A stretch of 64,000 nucleotides of DNA from NCBI GenBank assembly GCA_018968815.1, contig JAGWZL010000006.1, forward strand, positions 16,273-80,272. Reading direction: 5' to 3'. Positions 1 through 8,437 of the stretch are shown here, piece after piece. The stretch is from Verrucomicrobiota bacterium (GTDB lineage Bacteria > Chlamydiota > Chlamydiia > Chlamydiales > SM23-39). The notes under the pieces were generated by a model. It did no database searches. It was not told the DNA's origin and saw nothing but the letters and a program-made list of their open reading frames with translations. Position 1 is the stretch's first letter. Each line of letters begins with the position of its first letter. A program made the position numbers and the translations under genes.

Positions 1-1
1 G

Positions 2-328
2 CTCGTGGCTGAAGCCAAGCAAAAAGCGATTCAAGCGATCCGGCCGGGCGTTCGGTTCGGCCTGCTCGACCAGATTGTGCAAGACACCTTTGCGGCAGCC
101 AATGTAAAGCAGCTTTACATTCATGCGTTAGGCCATGGGGTGGGGTTAGAGGTGCATGAGTTTCCGAGAATTCGCTTTGATGGGGAAGATCGGGATGTTT
201 TGATCCAAGCGGGGATGGTGATTACGATTGAACCTGGCTTGTATCAGCCTGGGGTAGGCGGTGTCCGTTTAGAAGATACATTGGTTGTCACTGAAACAGG
301 GGTTGTGAATTTTTTCGATGGAAGATAG
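2..328 (+). CDS. pepP: M24-family Xaa-Pro aminopeptidase, C-terminal part (5' end outside window)
   Basis: C-terminal half of a metal-dependent aminopeptidase that removes residues N-terminal to proline. The metal-site motifs of the M24 fold are visible: HALGHGVGLEVHE near the middle, ITIEPGLY, and a final GVRLEDTLVVT in which the Glu is a metal ligand. The frame is open to the left edge, so the start is missing; the GTG at 5 is internal. In C. trachomatis pepP lies near type II secretion pseudopilin genes, which fits the minus-strand operon following here. Codons 101-121 are made of a 21-bp palindrome that recurs elsewhere in the window. The gene overlaps the sensor kinase by 11 bp, which suggests co-transcription. 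Confidence 0.88.
   Translation, partial: LVAEAKQKAIQAIRPGVRFGLLDQIVQDTFAAANVKQLYIHALGHGVGLEVHEFPRIRFDGEDRDVLIQAGMVITIEPGLYQPGVGGVRLEDTLVVTETGVVNFFDGR
101..121. repeat. 21-bp palindrome P21, copy 1 (inside pepP)
   Basis: Arms AATGTAAAGC and GCTTTACATT flank a single A at 111. The copy lies inside the coding sequence and is read as NVKQLYI just before the metal-binding GHG motif. Identical arms occur at 8859, 17122 and (9 bp each) 28508. Confidence 0.9.
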
Positions 329-1748
329 GTTCAAACAAAAGATTCTCTATAGCCAATTTTTTTTAGTGATGGCGTTAATTGTTCTGCTGTGGCCTGCGAT
401 TGGCAGTTTGACTCGCGTCGTGCTGCAAGATATCAATCCGGCGAATTTTGATCGTGTGAAATGGAATTTGGATTTGGCGATTTTGGCCATTTCGGTGGCT
501 TTATTGGTGGTCAATGGGATTGTGATCATGTTCATTATTCATCAAGTGACCAAGCCTGTGCAGCAGATGATTCAAGCGATTCGGTCGTATAAGGAGGGCC
601 ATGAGGAGTCGTTGCCGCGGATTGTTTTACGCAATGGGGCGATTGAATTTATGCAGCTTGCCTCTACGATCAATTCTTTGACGGATCAAATTCGGCGGCA
701 GATCAATGTTTTAACACGGCAAAAGGAGGAGACGGAAAAGATTTTGGCTTCTATTGGCGAGGGGATTGTGGCTGTGGATCCGAGTGCGCGGGTCACTTTT
801 GCCAATCAAGCTGCTTGCCGCATGTTGGGGTTGATGCGAGAACAGATGATGGGCCGCACTCTCGATGTGCCAGAAGCGGGCATGTTAAAAAAATGTCATG
901 AGTTGATTGTGCATGCTTTACAAACGGCGGAGCTGGCCAGGCATACTTGGGTGGTGAGGGACAAGGGGACCTTGTATCTCGATTTGACGGCGACGCCATT
1001 AGCGCATCAAGAGGGGGCGCTGCTTGTTTTGCAAGACAAAACGTCTGACTATCGGATTGTGGAGCTGGGCAAGGATTTCATTGCGAATGCGTCTCATGAG
1101 CTGAGAACGCCGATCACGATCATTCGGGGTTTTGCGGAGACGTTGCACGATCTGCCCAATCTATCGAAGGCGATGACTGTGGAAATTACCGAAAAAATTG
1201 TGAGGACGTGCGGGAGACTGGACAAATTGGTGCGCAGCCTGCTCACTTTAACGGACATTGAGCAAGTTTCGAGCAAACATTTTGGCAGAGTGGATTTGGT
1301 GGTCATGATGGAGAGCTGTATTGACACTTTGTTGGCGATCCATCCGACCGCGAAGGTGCATTTTATTTCTGAGGCGATGTCGGTGGAGGTGTGGGCCGAT
1401 GCCCCTCTTCTCGAGCTTGCGGTGATGAATATTTTGGAAAATGCGGTGAAATATTCGCAAGGCCTTGCCGAAATCGACATCCTCATCGCATTGATGCCGC
1501 ATGAGGTGCAGATCCAGTTTCGCGATTATGGGATTGGGATTTCTGAGAACGACCTGCCTCAAATTTTTGAGCGGTTTTATACTGTGGACAAGGCCCGTTC
1601 GCGCAAGAAGGGCGGGGCGGGTTTAGGTCTTTCGATTGTGAGTACGGTGCTTGAAAAGCATCAAGGGAAAGTCTTTGCCTCTTCGACGCTGGGTCAAGGG
1701 AGCACGTTTATTTTTCAACTGCCTCAACGAAATCTATCTCGAGAGTGA
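318..1748 (+). CDS. Membrane sensor histidine kinase, PhoR-like (HAMP-PAS-HisKA-HATPase)
   Basis: Two-component sensor kinase of 476 aa. Two membrane segments (about residues 12-35 and 52-76) enclose only a short external loop. A HAMP linker follows (about 76-130), then a PAS domain (about 140-240). The dimerisation/phosphoacceptor box ASHELRTP puts the phosphorylated His at 260. The ATPase domain has an N box (NILENAVKY, about 371-379), a G1 box (DYGIGIS) and a G2 box (GGAGLGLSI). Domain order resembles PhoR. No response regulator lies downstream in the window, so the partner is encoded elsewhere or upstream of the window. The ATG overlaps the end of pepP. The stimulus cannot be inferred. 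Confidence 0.88.
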   Translation: MEDRFKQKILYSQFFLVMALIVLLWPAIGSLTRVVLQDINPANFDRVKWNLDLAILAISVALLVVNGIVIMFIIHQVTKPVQQMIQAIRSYKEGHEESLPRIVLRNGAIEFMQLASTINSLTDQIRRQINVLTRQKEETEKILASIGEGIVAVDPSARVTFANQAACRMLGLMREQMMGRTLDVPEAGMLKKCHELIVHALQTAELARHTWVVRDKGTLYLDLTATPLAHQEGALLVLQDKTSDYRIVELGKDFIANASHELRTPITIIRGFAETLHDLPNLSKAMTVEITEKIVRTCGRLDKLVRSLLTLTDIEQVSSKHFGRVDLVVMMESCIDTLLAIHPTAKVHFISEAMSVEVWADAPLLELAVMNILENAVKYSQGLAEIDILIALMPHEVQIQFRDYGIGISENDLPQIFERFYTVDKARSRKKGGAGLGLSIVSTVLEKHQGKVFASSTLGQGSTFIFQLPQRNLSRE

Positions 1749-1749
1749 C

Positions 1750-1799
1750 CCAAACCTGCGGCGCCAAATTCTCCTCTTTGAACTCACTGGTGTATTGTG
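1750..1799. repeat. Degenerate end of inverted-repeat element C
   Basis: The run CCCAAACCTGCGGCGCC is identical to bases inside the family C element at 21102-21360. It is followed by a worn version of that element's end (TTTGAACTCACT then GTGTAT). The remnant fills the 35-bp gap between two convergent genes and extends into the minus-strand gene, whose TGA stop (1784-1786) lies within it. Confidence 0.55.
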
Positions 1800-2671
1800 A
1801 GTTTTTTCCTTAACGAGACCTCGCCCACATCGGCGACGAAAGTCATTTTGTGGTCTTTGTGATCGAGGTAATTGGTGAGTTGCAAATAGCGAAACAGTTC
1901 TGGGTCGATGGCGAAGGTGTGTGTTTCGCTGGCGATCCGTTCGACCAGCGTTTGCGTGAGCACAGGGCCATCTTGGCGGTGGATTTCGTCATACAATTTC
2001 CAGGCGAGTTTGGGGTTAAAAAGCACGGTTAAGAGATCTGGGTGGGCGTGGAAAACGCAGATTTTTGTGTCGCTGCGGTCTACTTTCACATATTCGGTGA
2101 GAGGGGGGTAGCCGAGCGAGTTACGCAAGTCCCATTTTTTGGTGCCTTTGAGCATTTTGTAGTAGATTTTTTGCATGTCTGGATCTGGCAGCAATACTTT
2201 TTCTAAGGCGCACGTCCCTTCGTTTTGCACCGTTTGTTTGGCAGAGGCGAGCAAGAGATTGAGGAGGTGGTATTCAAATCGTTTTTTGCCGGGGTTTAAG
2301 GGGTCGTAAAAGGTGCGGATTAAACGGGCGGCCGTTTCATAGAGTATCGGGTGGGTTTCTCTCCCTTCTTGGATCAGCGGCCAGAGATTGAGCCTGGCGC
2401 ATTCTCGATTTAGGCCGGGTTCTTTTTCGTTGATGGTTTCCCCTGCTGCTTCCCTCTCTTTCTTTTCTTCAGCGGGCGGTTTTGGTTTGGCTGCGTGAAG
2501 AGAATGGTTGTAGAACTGGCTTTCAAACTCGTTGAGCACTGTGCGATGGGCTTTCTGGCAAGAGAGATAGGTGCTGCGCAGTTTCCTTCCAGAGGTGTGT
2601 TTATCCCAGACAGCGTAATAGCCATATGTGAGGATCAAAAGGATGGCGAATACAAGACCTAACACATTCAT
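1784..2671 (-). CDS. Hypothetical protein with N-terminal membrane anchor, in pseudopilin operon
   Basis: A 295-aa protein of unknown function. One N-terminal membrane segment (about residues 3-20, NVLGLVFAILLILTYGYY) is followed by a long charged soluble part with a Lys/Glu-rich stretch near 60-80. I chose the ATG at 2671 because it overlaps the stop of the upstream gene (ATGA), a standard coupling; an ATG at 2698 is also open. Position as last gene of a pseudopilin-like operon resembles the chlamydial CT566-CT568 region, so a role in type II secretion assembly is plausible but is inferred from context. The stop lies in a degenerate repeat element. Confidence 0.65.
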   Translation of the reverse strand: MNVLGLVFAILLILTYGYYAVWDKHTSGRKLRSTYLSCQKAHRTVLNEFESQFYNHSLHAAKPKPPAEEKKEREAAGETINEKEPGLNRECARLNLWPLIQEGRETHPILYETAARLIRTFYDPLNPGKKRFEYHLLNLLLASAKQTVQNEGTCALEKVLLPDPDMQKIYYKMLKGTKKWDLRNSLGYPPLTEYVKVDRSDTKICVFHAHPDLLTVLFNPKLAWKLYDEIHRQDGPVLTQTLVERIASETHTFAIDPELFRYLQLTNYLDHKDHKMTFVADVGEVSLRKKLTIHQ

Positions 2672-3339
2672 CCCAGGCCCTCCCTGTAGGTAATGCATTC
2701 AGAGATGGGCAGGATAAATGCATATTGAATCGGGTCTTTGAAGCCCTCTTGCTGGAGACGGAGGCGAATCAGGGTTGGCAGATGATGGGTGGACTTGGGC
2801 CAATGGGAGCGCCAAGCGAGTTGCGGGGTGAGGGGCGTGATTTTTTCTTTGACGCCCTGTTCTGAGGGGCCGATCATGCCGAGAAATTCGAATTCAAAAC
2901 TTTTCACCCCTTTTTGCAGGACTTCATTGCGCCAAGGGCCCGTGGTTTCTTCAGACGCGGGCCAAGTGGCGAGGCACAAATTGTATTTGGAGTCCAAATA
3001 AATGCGCCCTAAAACAAGACCGCTGAAGGCGGGGTCGGGATCGATGCCCTGATCGAAGCTAAAGATGAGACTGGGGGACGCCTCTTTTTCGAAGGTTTTG
3101 GTATAAAAGGTAGCGGTGTCCATGGAGGTAAAAAGAGTTTGCAGGCGAACCTGAAGGTGGCTGCGGTTTGCGATGCACATACGCATGTCGTCCCATTTCT
3201 TTTCGATTCTCGCGCTTTGGACAAAAAAGGAAAAGAGAAAGGTGAGAAGGATGGCGGTTAAGCTTAAACTGATGAGGACTTCGAGGAGGATCGCGCCCCT
3301 CTTCTTCGTAGCCAAGACATGGCGAGCTAGATGTCCCAT
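2668..3339 (-). CDS. Pseudopilin-like protein (prepilin leader), GspJ-like by size
   Basis: A 223-aa protein with a type IV prepilin-like leader: basic residues (ATKKRG) then the processing site G/A followed by AILLEVLISLSLTAILL, a hydrophobic helix with Glu at position +5 after cleavage, as required for pilin-like assembly. Such proteins are cut by prepilin peptidase and form the pseudopilus of type II secretion in the periplasm. The remaining part is soluble with no motif I recognise. It overlaps its upstream neighbour by 13 bp and its downstream neighbour by 4 bp, so the three genes form one operon. The assignment to GspJ rests on size and position only. Confidence 0.7.
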   Translation of the reverse strand: MGHLARHVLATKKRGAILLEVLISLSLTAILLTFLFSFFVQSARIEKKWDDMRMCIANRSHLQVRLQTLFTSMDTATFYTKTFEKEASPSLIFSFDQGIDPDPAFSGLVLGRIYLDSKYNLCLATWPASEETTGPWRNEVLQKGVKSFEFEFLGMIGPSEQGVKEKITPLTPQLAWRSHWPKSTHHLPTLIRLRLQQEGFKDPIQYAFILPISECITYREGLG

Positions 3340-3809
3340 GCATCCGTTTCCTTTGGAGAACTCCTTCCTGAGAGCGAGGAGTTTTTTCCTATTTTTTGAA
3401 CGGGGAGGCGGAATGTGTAGATGGCACCATTCATGATCACATTCACATAAATTTGTTTATATTCTTGACCTTTGCGCCCCTCTTTGCGGCCTTGTCCTGT
3501 TAACGTAAAGGCGCGTGCGATGTTTTTTTTCTGTTGTTGGGGGAGTTGGATTTGGGCGTCTTTGAGGGGAAAGGGGCCTGTGGTTTCGCGATGTTCAGGG
3601 AGTTGTTCCCAGGAGATTTCGTGTTTGAGAAACATCTCATAGATTTCGGTAAACGTCCAGTCGGCGATCCGTTCTTGTTCTAATTGCGCGCATTTTTGAT
3701 ATTCAGCTCTCATCCATTCCAAGGGTTGTTTGACTAAGGGAATGATACAGACGAGGATGAGAGAAAATGCGATGAGGACTTCCATGAGCAGAAACGCTCT
3801 TTTTTGCAC
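3327..3809 (-). CDS. Pseudopilin-like protein (prepilin leader), GspI-like
   Basis: A prepilin-like protein of about 160 aa. With the GTG start at 3809 the product begins VQKRAFLLMEVLIAFSLILVC, a short basic leader before a hydrophobic helix with the conserved Glu. This start has a GAGG ribosome site 8 bases upstream. A longer ATG start at 3878 is open but would give an atypically long leader. The residue before the usual cut site is Ala rather than Gly, which is unusual for prepilin peptidase. Short pseudopilins heading such operons are often GspI. First gene of the three-gene minus-strand operon. Confidence 0.62.
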   Translation of the reverse strand: MQKRAFLLMEVLIAFSLILVCIIPLVKQPLEWMRAEYQKCAQLEQERIADWTFTEIYEMFLKHEISWEQLPEHRETTGPFPLKDAQIQLPQQQKKNIARAFTLTGQGRKEGRKGQEYKQIYVNVIMNGAIYTFRLPVQKIGKNSSLSGRSSPKETDAWDI

Positions 3810-3948
3810 GGCGCAACCTCGGTCCTTGAGGACGCGCCCGCCCGCGGGTGTATTATGTTGGAATCGGTACATGTTCATGGGGTCTATGATAAGTGCCTAG
3901 AGTAATAAGTTGAAGGATTTTTCTGGGCCCGTTACAATTGGAAACATT

Positions 3949-4878
3949 ATGCTTCAGACAAGGGCAATTTATAATCTTTTTCGACTCAATGCAGCAGAGG
4001 GGGCAGCGGTACAATCTGAACCTTGGGCTCTTGAGGACCTAAGAGGGGTGGATCTAGAGGAGCTTTTTTCCCGTTTAAGGCAAAAAGAAGTTCAATTGGA
4101 TCGGCACAGTTTTTGCCAATTTTCAGACCAATGCGATACGCCTGAGGAGATGACCGATCTTCTTCTCCCCGATGAGGCGACCGATGCGGAGCGGGATCCT
4201 TTTTATCTCATTGTCTTTGAGCTGTGGCGCCGCCTCATTCCGGAAAAGCGATCGCTCTCGATTTTTTGTGATGAATTGGACCATCAGATTTCTCTGTATG
4301 ATCTGGGGGATATCCATAGCGATGAACCCATTCAAGACGCGTTGGCCTATTTGCTGGAAATTCTCGATGAAAATGCCGATTCCGGCGCGGATCCGGAAGA
4401 GATTTTGCGAGCCGTTTCAGAATACTGCGCCCATGATTTGGAAAGTTTTGTCACCGATTATATTTCAGATCTTCTCGACAGCGGCAACTCTTTGTACGCA
4501 TCGGAATTGATTGAAGGGTTTTCGCCCTATGTCAGCGACCCATTTTGGTTTGATTTCTTGAGAATGCGCCTGATTTCTTTCACCGATATTGGAGACGCAA
4601 ATCTCGCCATGCACCGTTTACTGGAAAACGAGCTCGATGTGTCGCTTCTCCTGGAAATCATCCGCTTTTTGTCTGCCAATGGAGAGTATGAGCTGTTCAA
4701 AACCGCTCTTCAAAAAACGATTCCCCAGTTGACCGATCCAGAAGAGATCGTGGAAGTGACCCATTTTCTAGCCGATTTTTATCACAGACTGGATGAAGAG
4801 GACAAAGAGCAAAAGGTGCATGAGGTTTTAGCTCAAGGGAAAGAGATACAAGTCTCTGATCTCAAAGCACTTTTATGA
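3949..4878 (+). CDS. Acidic hypothetical protein
   Basis: About 309 aa, strongly acidic and predicted mostly helical (repeated EE/DD/LL patterns). It has no signal peptide, no membrane segment and no enzyme motif. I prefer ATG 3949 (GGAAA 4 bases upstream, product beginning MLQTRAIYNLF); a TTG at 3910 would add 13 residues. It overlaps the following porin gene by 4 bp (ATGA), so the two are translated together. The helical content would suit a TPR-like or scaffold protein, but no repeat is clear. Function unknown; it is probably Chlamydiae-specific because nothing familiar matches. Confidence 0.7.
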   Translation: MLQTRAIYNLFRLNAAEGAAVQSEPWALEDLRGVDLEELFSRLRQKEVQLDRHSFCQFSDQCDTPEEMTDLLLPDEATDAERDPFYLIVFELWRRLIPEKRSLSIFCDELDHQISLYDLGDIHSDEPIQDALAYLLEILDENADSGADPEEILRAVSEYCAHDLESFVTDYISDLLDSGNSLYASELIEGFSPYVSDPFWFDFLRMRLISFTDIGDANLAMHRLLENELDVSLLLEIIRFLSANGEYELFKTALQKTIPQLTDPEEIVEVTHFLADFYHRLDEEDKEQKVHEVLAQGKEIQVSDLKALL

Positions 4879-6149
4879 TCCAATATGTTTTGCTATTCAT
4901 AGTCTGTTCAGTGTATGCGGCGGGGACCTCCTTTCGAGGGGCGAAAGAGCAGCATGATGAGATTGAGGCCTATTACCGGCATGAGCATCGTGATTGGTGG
5001 CAAGGATCTGCTTTATTTGGCAGTGATGCGACGAAGGAGAGGCTTGCGCAAAACGGGATTACGATTCTTTCTGCTTATACCACCGACATGATTGGCAATC
5101 CGATTGGGGGCAAGGCGCGTGGTTTTGCTTATGCGGGATCTTACGGCGTATCGATTGATATCAAGTTGACGCAAGCGGGCCTCAAGGGGTTTGAGATTTT
5201 CAGTTCTGCCGTATGGCGCACAGGGACGAGCCTTTCGCAGAGGAAAATCGACAATCAGTTTCCTGTTCAGCAGGTATTTGGATCGCAAACGGTGAAGCTC
5301 AATGAGCTGTATCTCATGCAGACGTTGTTGAACGGCAATTTGGTCTTCAAATTGGGGAGGCTCGATGAGGGGAACGATTTTCTGACGTCTCCGTTGTATT
5401 GGCAATTTGTCAATAATGGATTTGACGGGAATCCGATTTCCATTTTTTTCAATGTTCCCTTTGTCGCCTATCCGAATGCGACGTGGGGAGCTTTTCTGAT
5501 GTTCAAGCCGGTGAGGCGTTTATCTGCTAAGTTTGGCGCCTACAATGCCAATAGCAATATTCAGAAGAACAAATATCACGGGGTGAACTTCACCTTTAAA
5601 AGCACCAACGGGGTGATTTGGATCACAGAATGGTGTGTGCTTGTGAACCAAGAGCCGGAAGATCATGGGATGCCGGGCAACTACAAGGCGGGATATTTTT
5701 ATCTGACGGGCGATGAGCCCAAATTCACGGGCGGGAAGCAGCACGGCGATCCCTGTTATTATCTTTTGTTTGACCAGATGATCTACCGGCGCGAGGCGAT
5801 GACGCTCACCCCCTTTATCTCCCTTGTTTTTGCTCCGCCGAATCGGAATTTATTTCCCATTTTTTTCAATTGCGGCCTCGTATGGAAAGGTCCTCTTCCC
5901 AAGCGGCCGAACGATTCGATCAATCTCGGCTACATTTATGGAAAATATAGTTGGGATCAGGCGCAAGTGCAGAGCCAATCTGGGATCGAGCCGCAAAACT
6001 ACGAGACGATTTTTGAGCTGAACTATTGGATTCAGTTCAATCGGTGGTTCTATATCGCACCCGATTTGCAATATGTCCTCCACCCGAAAGGGAGAGACAC
6101 TCCCAATGCTTTTTGCATCGGGGCGCAAATTGGCATTAACGTGTATTAA
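4875..6149 (+). CDS. OprB-like carbohydrate-selective porin
   Basis: A 424-aa outer-membrane beta-barrel protein. The N-terminus is a signal peptide (MIQYVLLFIVCSVYAAG). The body is rich in alternating aromatic strands (FKLGRLDEGNDFLTSPLYWQFVNNGFDGNP; FFNVPFVAYPNATWGAFLMFKP) that are typical of the OprB family, as in C. trachomatis CT372. OprB porins pass sugars across the outer membrane. It ends with a barrel-type final strand (IGAQIGINVY). Coupled to the acidic gene upstream; its stop is 2 bp from the convergent phosphoesterase gene. Confidence 0.85.
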   Translation: MIQYVLLFIVCSVYAAGTSFRGAKEQHDEIEAYYRHEHRDWWQGSALFGSDATKERLAQNGITILSAYTTDMIGNPIGGKARGFAYAGSYGVSIDIKLTQAGLKGFEIFSSAVWRTGTSLSQRKIDNQFPVQQVFGSQTVKLNELYLMQTLLNGNLVFKLGRLDEGNDFLTSPLYWQFVNNGFDGNPISIFFNVPFVAYPNATWGAFLMFKPVRRLSAKFGAYNANSNIQKNKYHGVNFTFKSTNGVIWITEWCVLVNQEPEDHGMPGNYKAGYFYLTGDEPKFTGGKQHGDPCYYLLFDQMIYRREAMTLTPFISLVFAPPNRNLFPIFFNCGLVWKGPLPKRPNDSINLGYIYGKYSWDQAQVQSQSGIEPQNYETIFELNYWIQFNRWFYIAPDLQYVLHPKGRDTPNAFCIGAQIGINVY

Positions 6150-6151
6150 GG

Positions 6152-6898
6152 TTATAGAATCGCGACGGGCGCGAAATGGATATAATCCGAAGAGGTGAGC
6201 ACGTAGCGCACCCCTCGCGCTTCTCCAAAGGGGGGCCCATTTGCTTTCAAATTATGTAAATGGCCAAACACGCAAATCTGCACCTGATGCTGCTCCAATA
6301 CTTGGGCGGCCCGCGAGGGCTCTAAATGCGCTCCAATGGGCGGATAGTGAGTCATAGCGATCCGCACTTTTGCCTGATTATCTAACTTGCTCAGACTCAG
6401 TTTTAGGCGCTCAATCTCTCGATCAAAGAGTTTTTGTTCCAATTCTTCTTGCACGAGCGCTTCGGGTTGTTTGGCTTTTGGGTTTTCTTTGAACTCGATC
6501 CATTCGCGGAAAGAGTATTCAGGCGTATCCCACAATCTGGCGCCGCCGATGGTGGCCTCTTTCCAGTTGAACACGTTGTTTTGAATGACGTGGAGGGAGG
6601 GGGGAAGCGCGCCGATGACTTTGCTCAAAGAGCCCCACCAATAATCGTGGTTGCCCTTGATCATCACTTTAGTGCCTGGCAACGCATCGATCCACTCTAG
6701 ATCGGGGATGACCTCTGCGATGGTCATGGCCCAGGAGATATCGCCTGGGATGAGCACGAGATCTTCTGGCTGGACTAAGCGCTTCCAATGGGCCGCGATT
6801 TGTTCAGCGTGGGCTTCCCAATGGGGGCCGAAAATGGCCATGCTTTTATTTTTCACGCCAAAACTTAAGTGGAGATCGCCAATGGCCCAAATGCGCAT
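6152..6898 (-). CDS. Calcineurin-like metallophosphoesterase
   Basis: A 248-aa soluble phosphohydrolase. The five blocks of the family are visible: GDLH (start), GDISW, GNHDYWWG, a late THYPPIGAH and GHLH. These bind two metal ions. I start the gene at the ATG at 6898 (MRIWAIGDLHLS), since the fold begins there; an open frame reaches back to 6997 but overlaps glgC and would add an unmotivated leader. C. trachomatis has a similar predicted phosphohydrolase (CT461). The substrate is unknown. Convergent with the porin gene. Confidence 0.8.
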   Translation of the reverse strand: MRIWAIGDLHLSFGVKNKSMAIFGPHWEAHAEQIAAHWKRLVQPEDLVLIPGDISWAMTIAEVIPDLEWIDALPGTKVMIKGNHDYWWGSLSKVIGALPPSLHVIQNNVFNWKEATIGGARLWDTPEYSFREWIEFKENPKAKQPEALVQEELEQKLFDREIERLKLSLSKLDNQAKVRIAMTHYPPIGAHLEPSRAAQVLEQHQVQICVFGHLHNLKANGPPFGEARGVRYVLTSSDYIHFAPVAIL

Positions 6899-6941
6899 AG
6901 CTGTCAAAATACAGGAAACCCCACGTTCTTGAAAAGGCAAT

Positions 6942-8231
6942 TCAGAATTCGAAATAGTTAGGGAGTTTTGTCCCCGATGTGACAATGATGATCCCATCTC
7001 TTACGTAGATGGATGGACCGTCGAAATATTGGAGTTTTTTTTTGTTGATCAGTTTGACGTGGTTGCCGATCTGCACATGTTCGTCGATGATCGCCTTCTC
7101 AATGCGGCAATTCTCTCCGATCCATGCATCGTGGGCGATCGGTTGTTCCTCATGGCTCGGCGGCATGTAAAAATGATTGCCCATCAGGACGCTGTCTCGA
7201 ATAATGGTTCCCTTTTTAATATGAGAGCGGATCCCAATGATGCTGCCCGTAATCTCTTTGGCTTCGATGATGCACCCTTCGCAAACGATCGAATCGGAGA
7301 TGAGCGTCTGCCGAATCTTCGGGCCCGGCAAATAGGTAGGTCGTGAATAAATCGGATGGCTCTCATCATAGGTGTTCAGCCCACCTTTTGCGTTGGCGAG
7401 CGCTAAATTGGCTTCATAGTAAGAGGCGACGGTGCCAATATCTTCCCAATAGCCGCAGTAGATATAAGCGGACGTCTTCTTTTTTTTGACCGCGGTCGTG
7501 ATCAAATGGTACCCAAAATCTTCCCTTTTGTCTTGTTTCAATAACGCAGTTAATGCGCTCCGCTTAAATACATAAATGCCCATAGAACCCAAATAGGCGT
7601 GTCCCTTGATGGGTTTGATCTCCCACTGTTTAAAAAAGGACCCTCGCAACCGAAATCGCTCTAACACCTTTTTGTCTGTCGGCTTTTCCGCAAAATCGAT
7701 CACTTTGGCTTGCGCGTTGATTTGCAAAAGCCCCATCCGCTTCGCCTCTTTCTCAAGGACCGGAATCGAGGCAATCGTCAGATCGGCGCCGCTCTTTTCA
7801 GCAAAAGCCACCATGCTTTGAAAATCGATGTTGTACAGCTGGTCGCCCGCCAAAATCAAAAAATAATCGGCTGTCGATTTCAAAAGCGTCGGAAGACTTT
7901 TTCTCACCGCATCCGCGGTCCCATGAAACCACTCCTTGTCCCCCTTTTCATTTTCCTGCGGGGTCAATACATCCACAGAGCCCGGATTGTAGACGTCAAA
8001 ATGATACGTGTGTTGAATGTGATGCTGCAATTCCCCAGACAAATACTGCGCAATCACAAAGATTTGCCGAAAATCGGAGTTAATCGAATTGGAAATGGGA
8101 ATATCGATCAGCCGGTATCTGCCTCCATAGGCAATGGCCGGTTTGGAATGGTGGATCGTGAGAGGATGGAGCCTCTTTCCATGCCCACCCGCTAAAATAA
8201 CGGTCGCAACAGTGGTCGGCTTTTTGCCCAT
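6942..8231 (-). CDS. glgC: Glucose-1-phosphate adenylyltransferase
   Basis: A 429-aa enzyme making ADP-glucose from glucose-1-phosphate and ATP, the committed step of glycogen synthesis. The nucleotidyltransferase signature ILAGGHGKRLHPLT is at the N-terminus, followed by KPAIAYGGRYRLIDIPISN, LAGDQLY, FAEKP, and DIGTVASYYEANLAL. The C-terminus has left-handed beta-helix hexapeptides (IIDEHVQIGNHVKL). Length is normal for the family. Upstream lies a hairpin element (family D) that separates it from lipA on the same strand. Confidence 0.95.
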   Translation of the reverse strand: MGKKPTTVATVILAGGHGKRLHPLTIHHSKPAIAYGGRYRLIDIPISNSINSDFRQIFVIAQYLSGELQHHIQHTYHFDVYNPGSVDVLTPQENEKGDKEWFHGTADAVRKSLPTLLKSTADYFLILAGDQLYNIDFQSMVAFAEKSGADLTIASIPVLEKEAKRMGLLQINAQAKVIDFAEKPTDKKVLERFRLRGSFFKQWEIKPIKGHAYLGSMGIYVFKRSALTALLKQDKREDFGYHLITTAVKKKKTSAYIYCGYWEDIGTVASYYEANLALANAKGGLNTYDESHPIYSRPTYLPGPKIRQTLISDSIVCEGCIIEAKEITGSIIGIRSHIKKGTIIRDSVLMGNHFYMPPSHEEQPIAHDAWIGENCRIEKAIIDEHVQIGNHVKLINKKKLQYFDGPSIYVRDGIIIVTSGTKLPNYFEF

Positions 8232-8263
8232 TCTTCCCCCTATACCCGGGGAAGGATTCTTTG

Positions 8264-8437
8264 ACTAGTACTAGTACCCTTCCACAAAAATTTTTAGGGT
8301 TTTGGTCCATCTTTTCCTGCCCAGCTGTGCGCTCGGTCTCGACAACTTGATGCAAGTTGCCTTCGCCCTCCGCGCTTTGCTGGGCAGAAAAATCTGGACG
8401 CAAACCCCTTTGAAAATTTTTGTGGAAGGATACTAGT
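8264..8437. repeat. Inverted-repeat element D between lipA and glgC
   Basis: The ends are near-perfect inverted repeats: ACTAGTACCCTTCCACAAAA on the left pairs with the right end, where TTTTGTGGAAGGATACTAGT is read. A second nested pair (CTGCCCAGC / GCTGGGCAG) and a small hairpin (CAACTTGATGCAAGTTG) lie inside. ACTAGT is doubled on the left (8264-8269 and 8270-8275). No ORF is carried. The lipA stop codon (TAG, 8433-8435) lies in the right terminus. This is MITE-like or a long structured RNA; only one copy is in the window. Confidence 0.7.
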
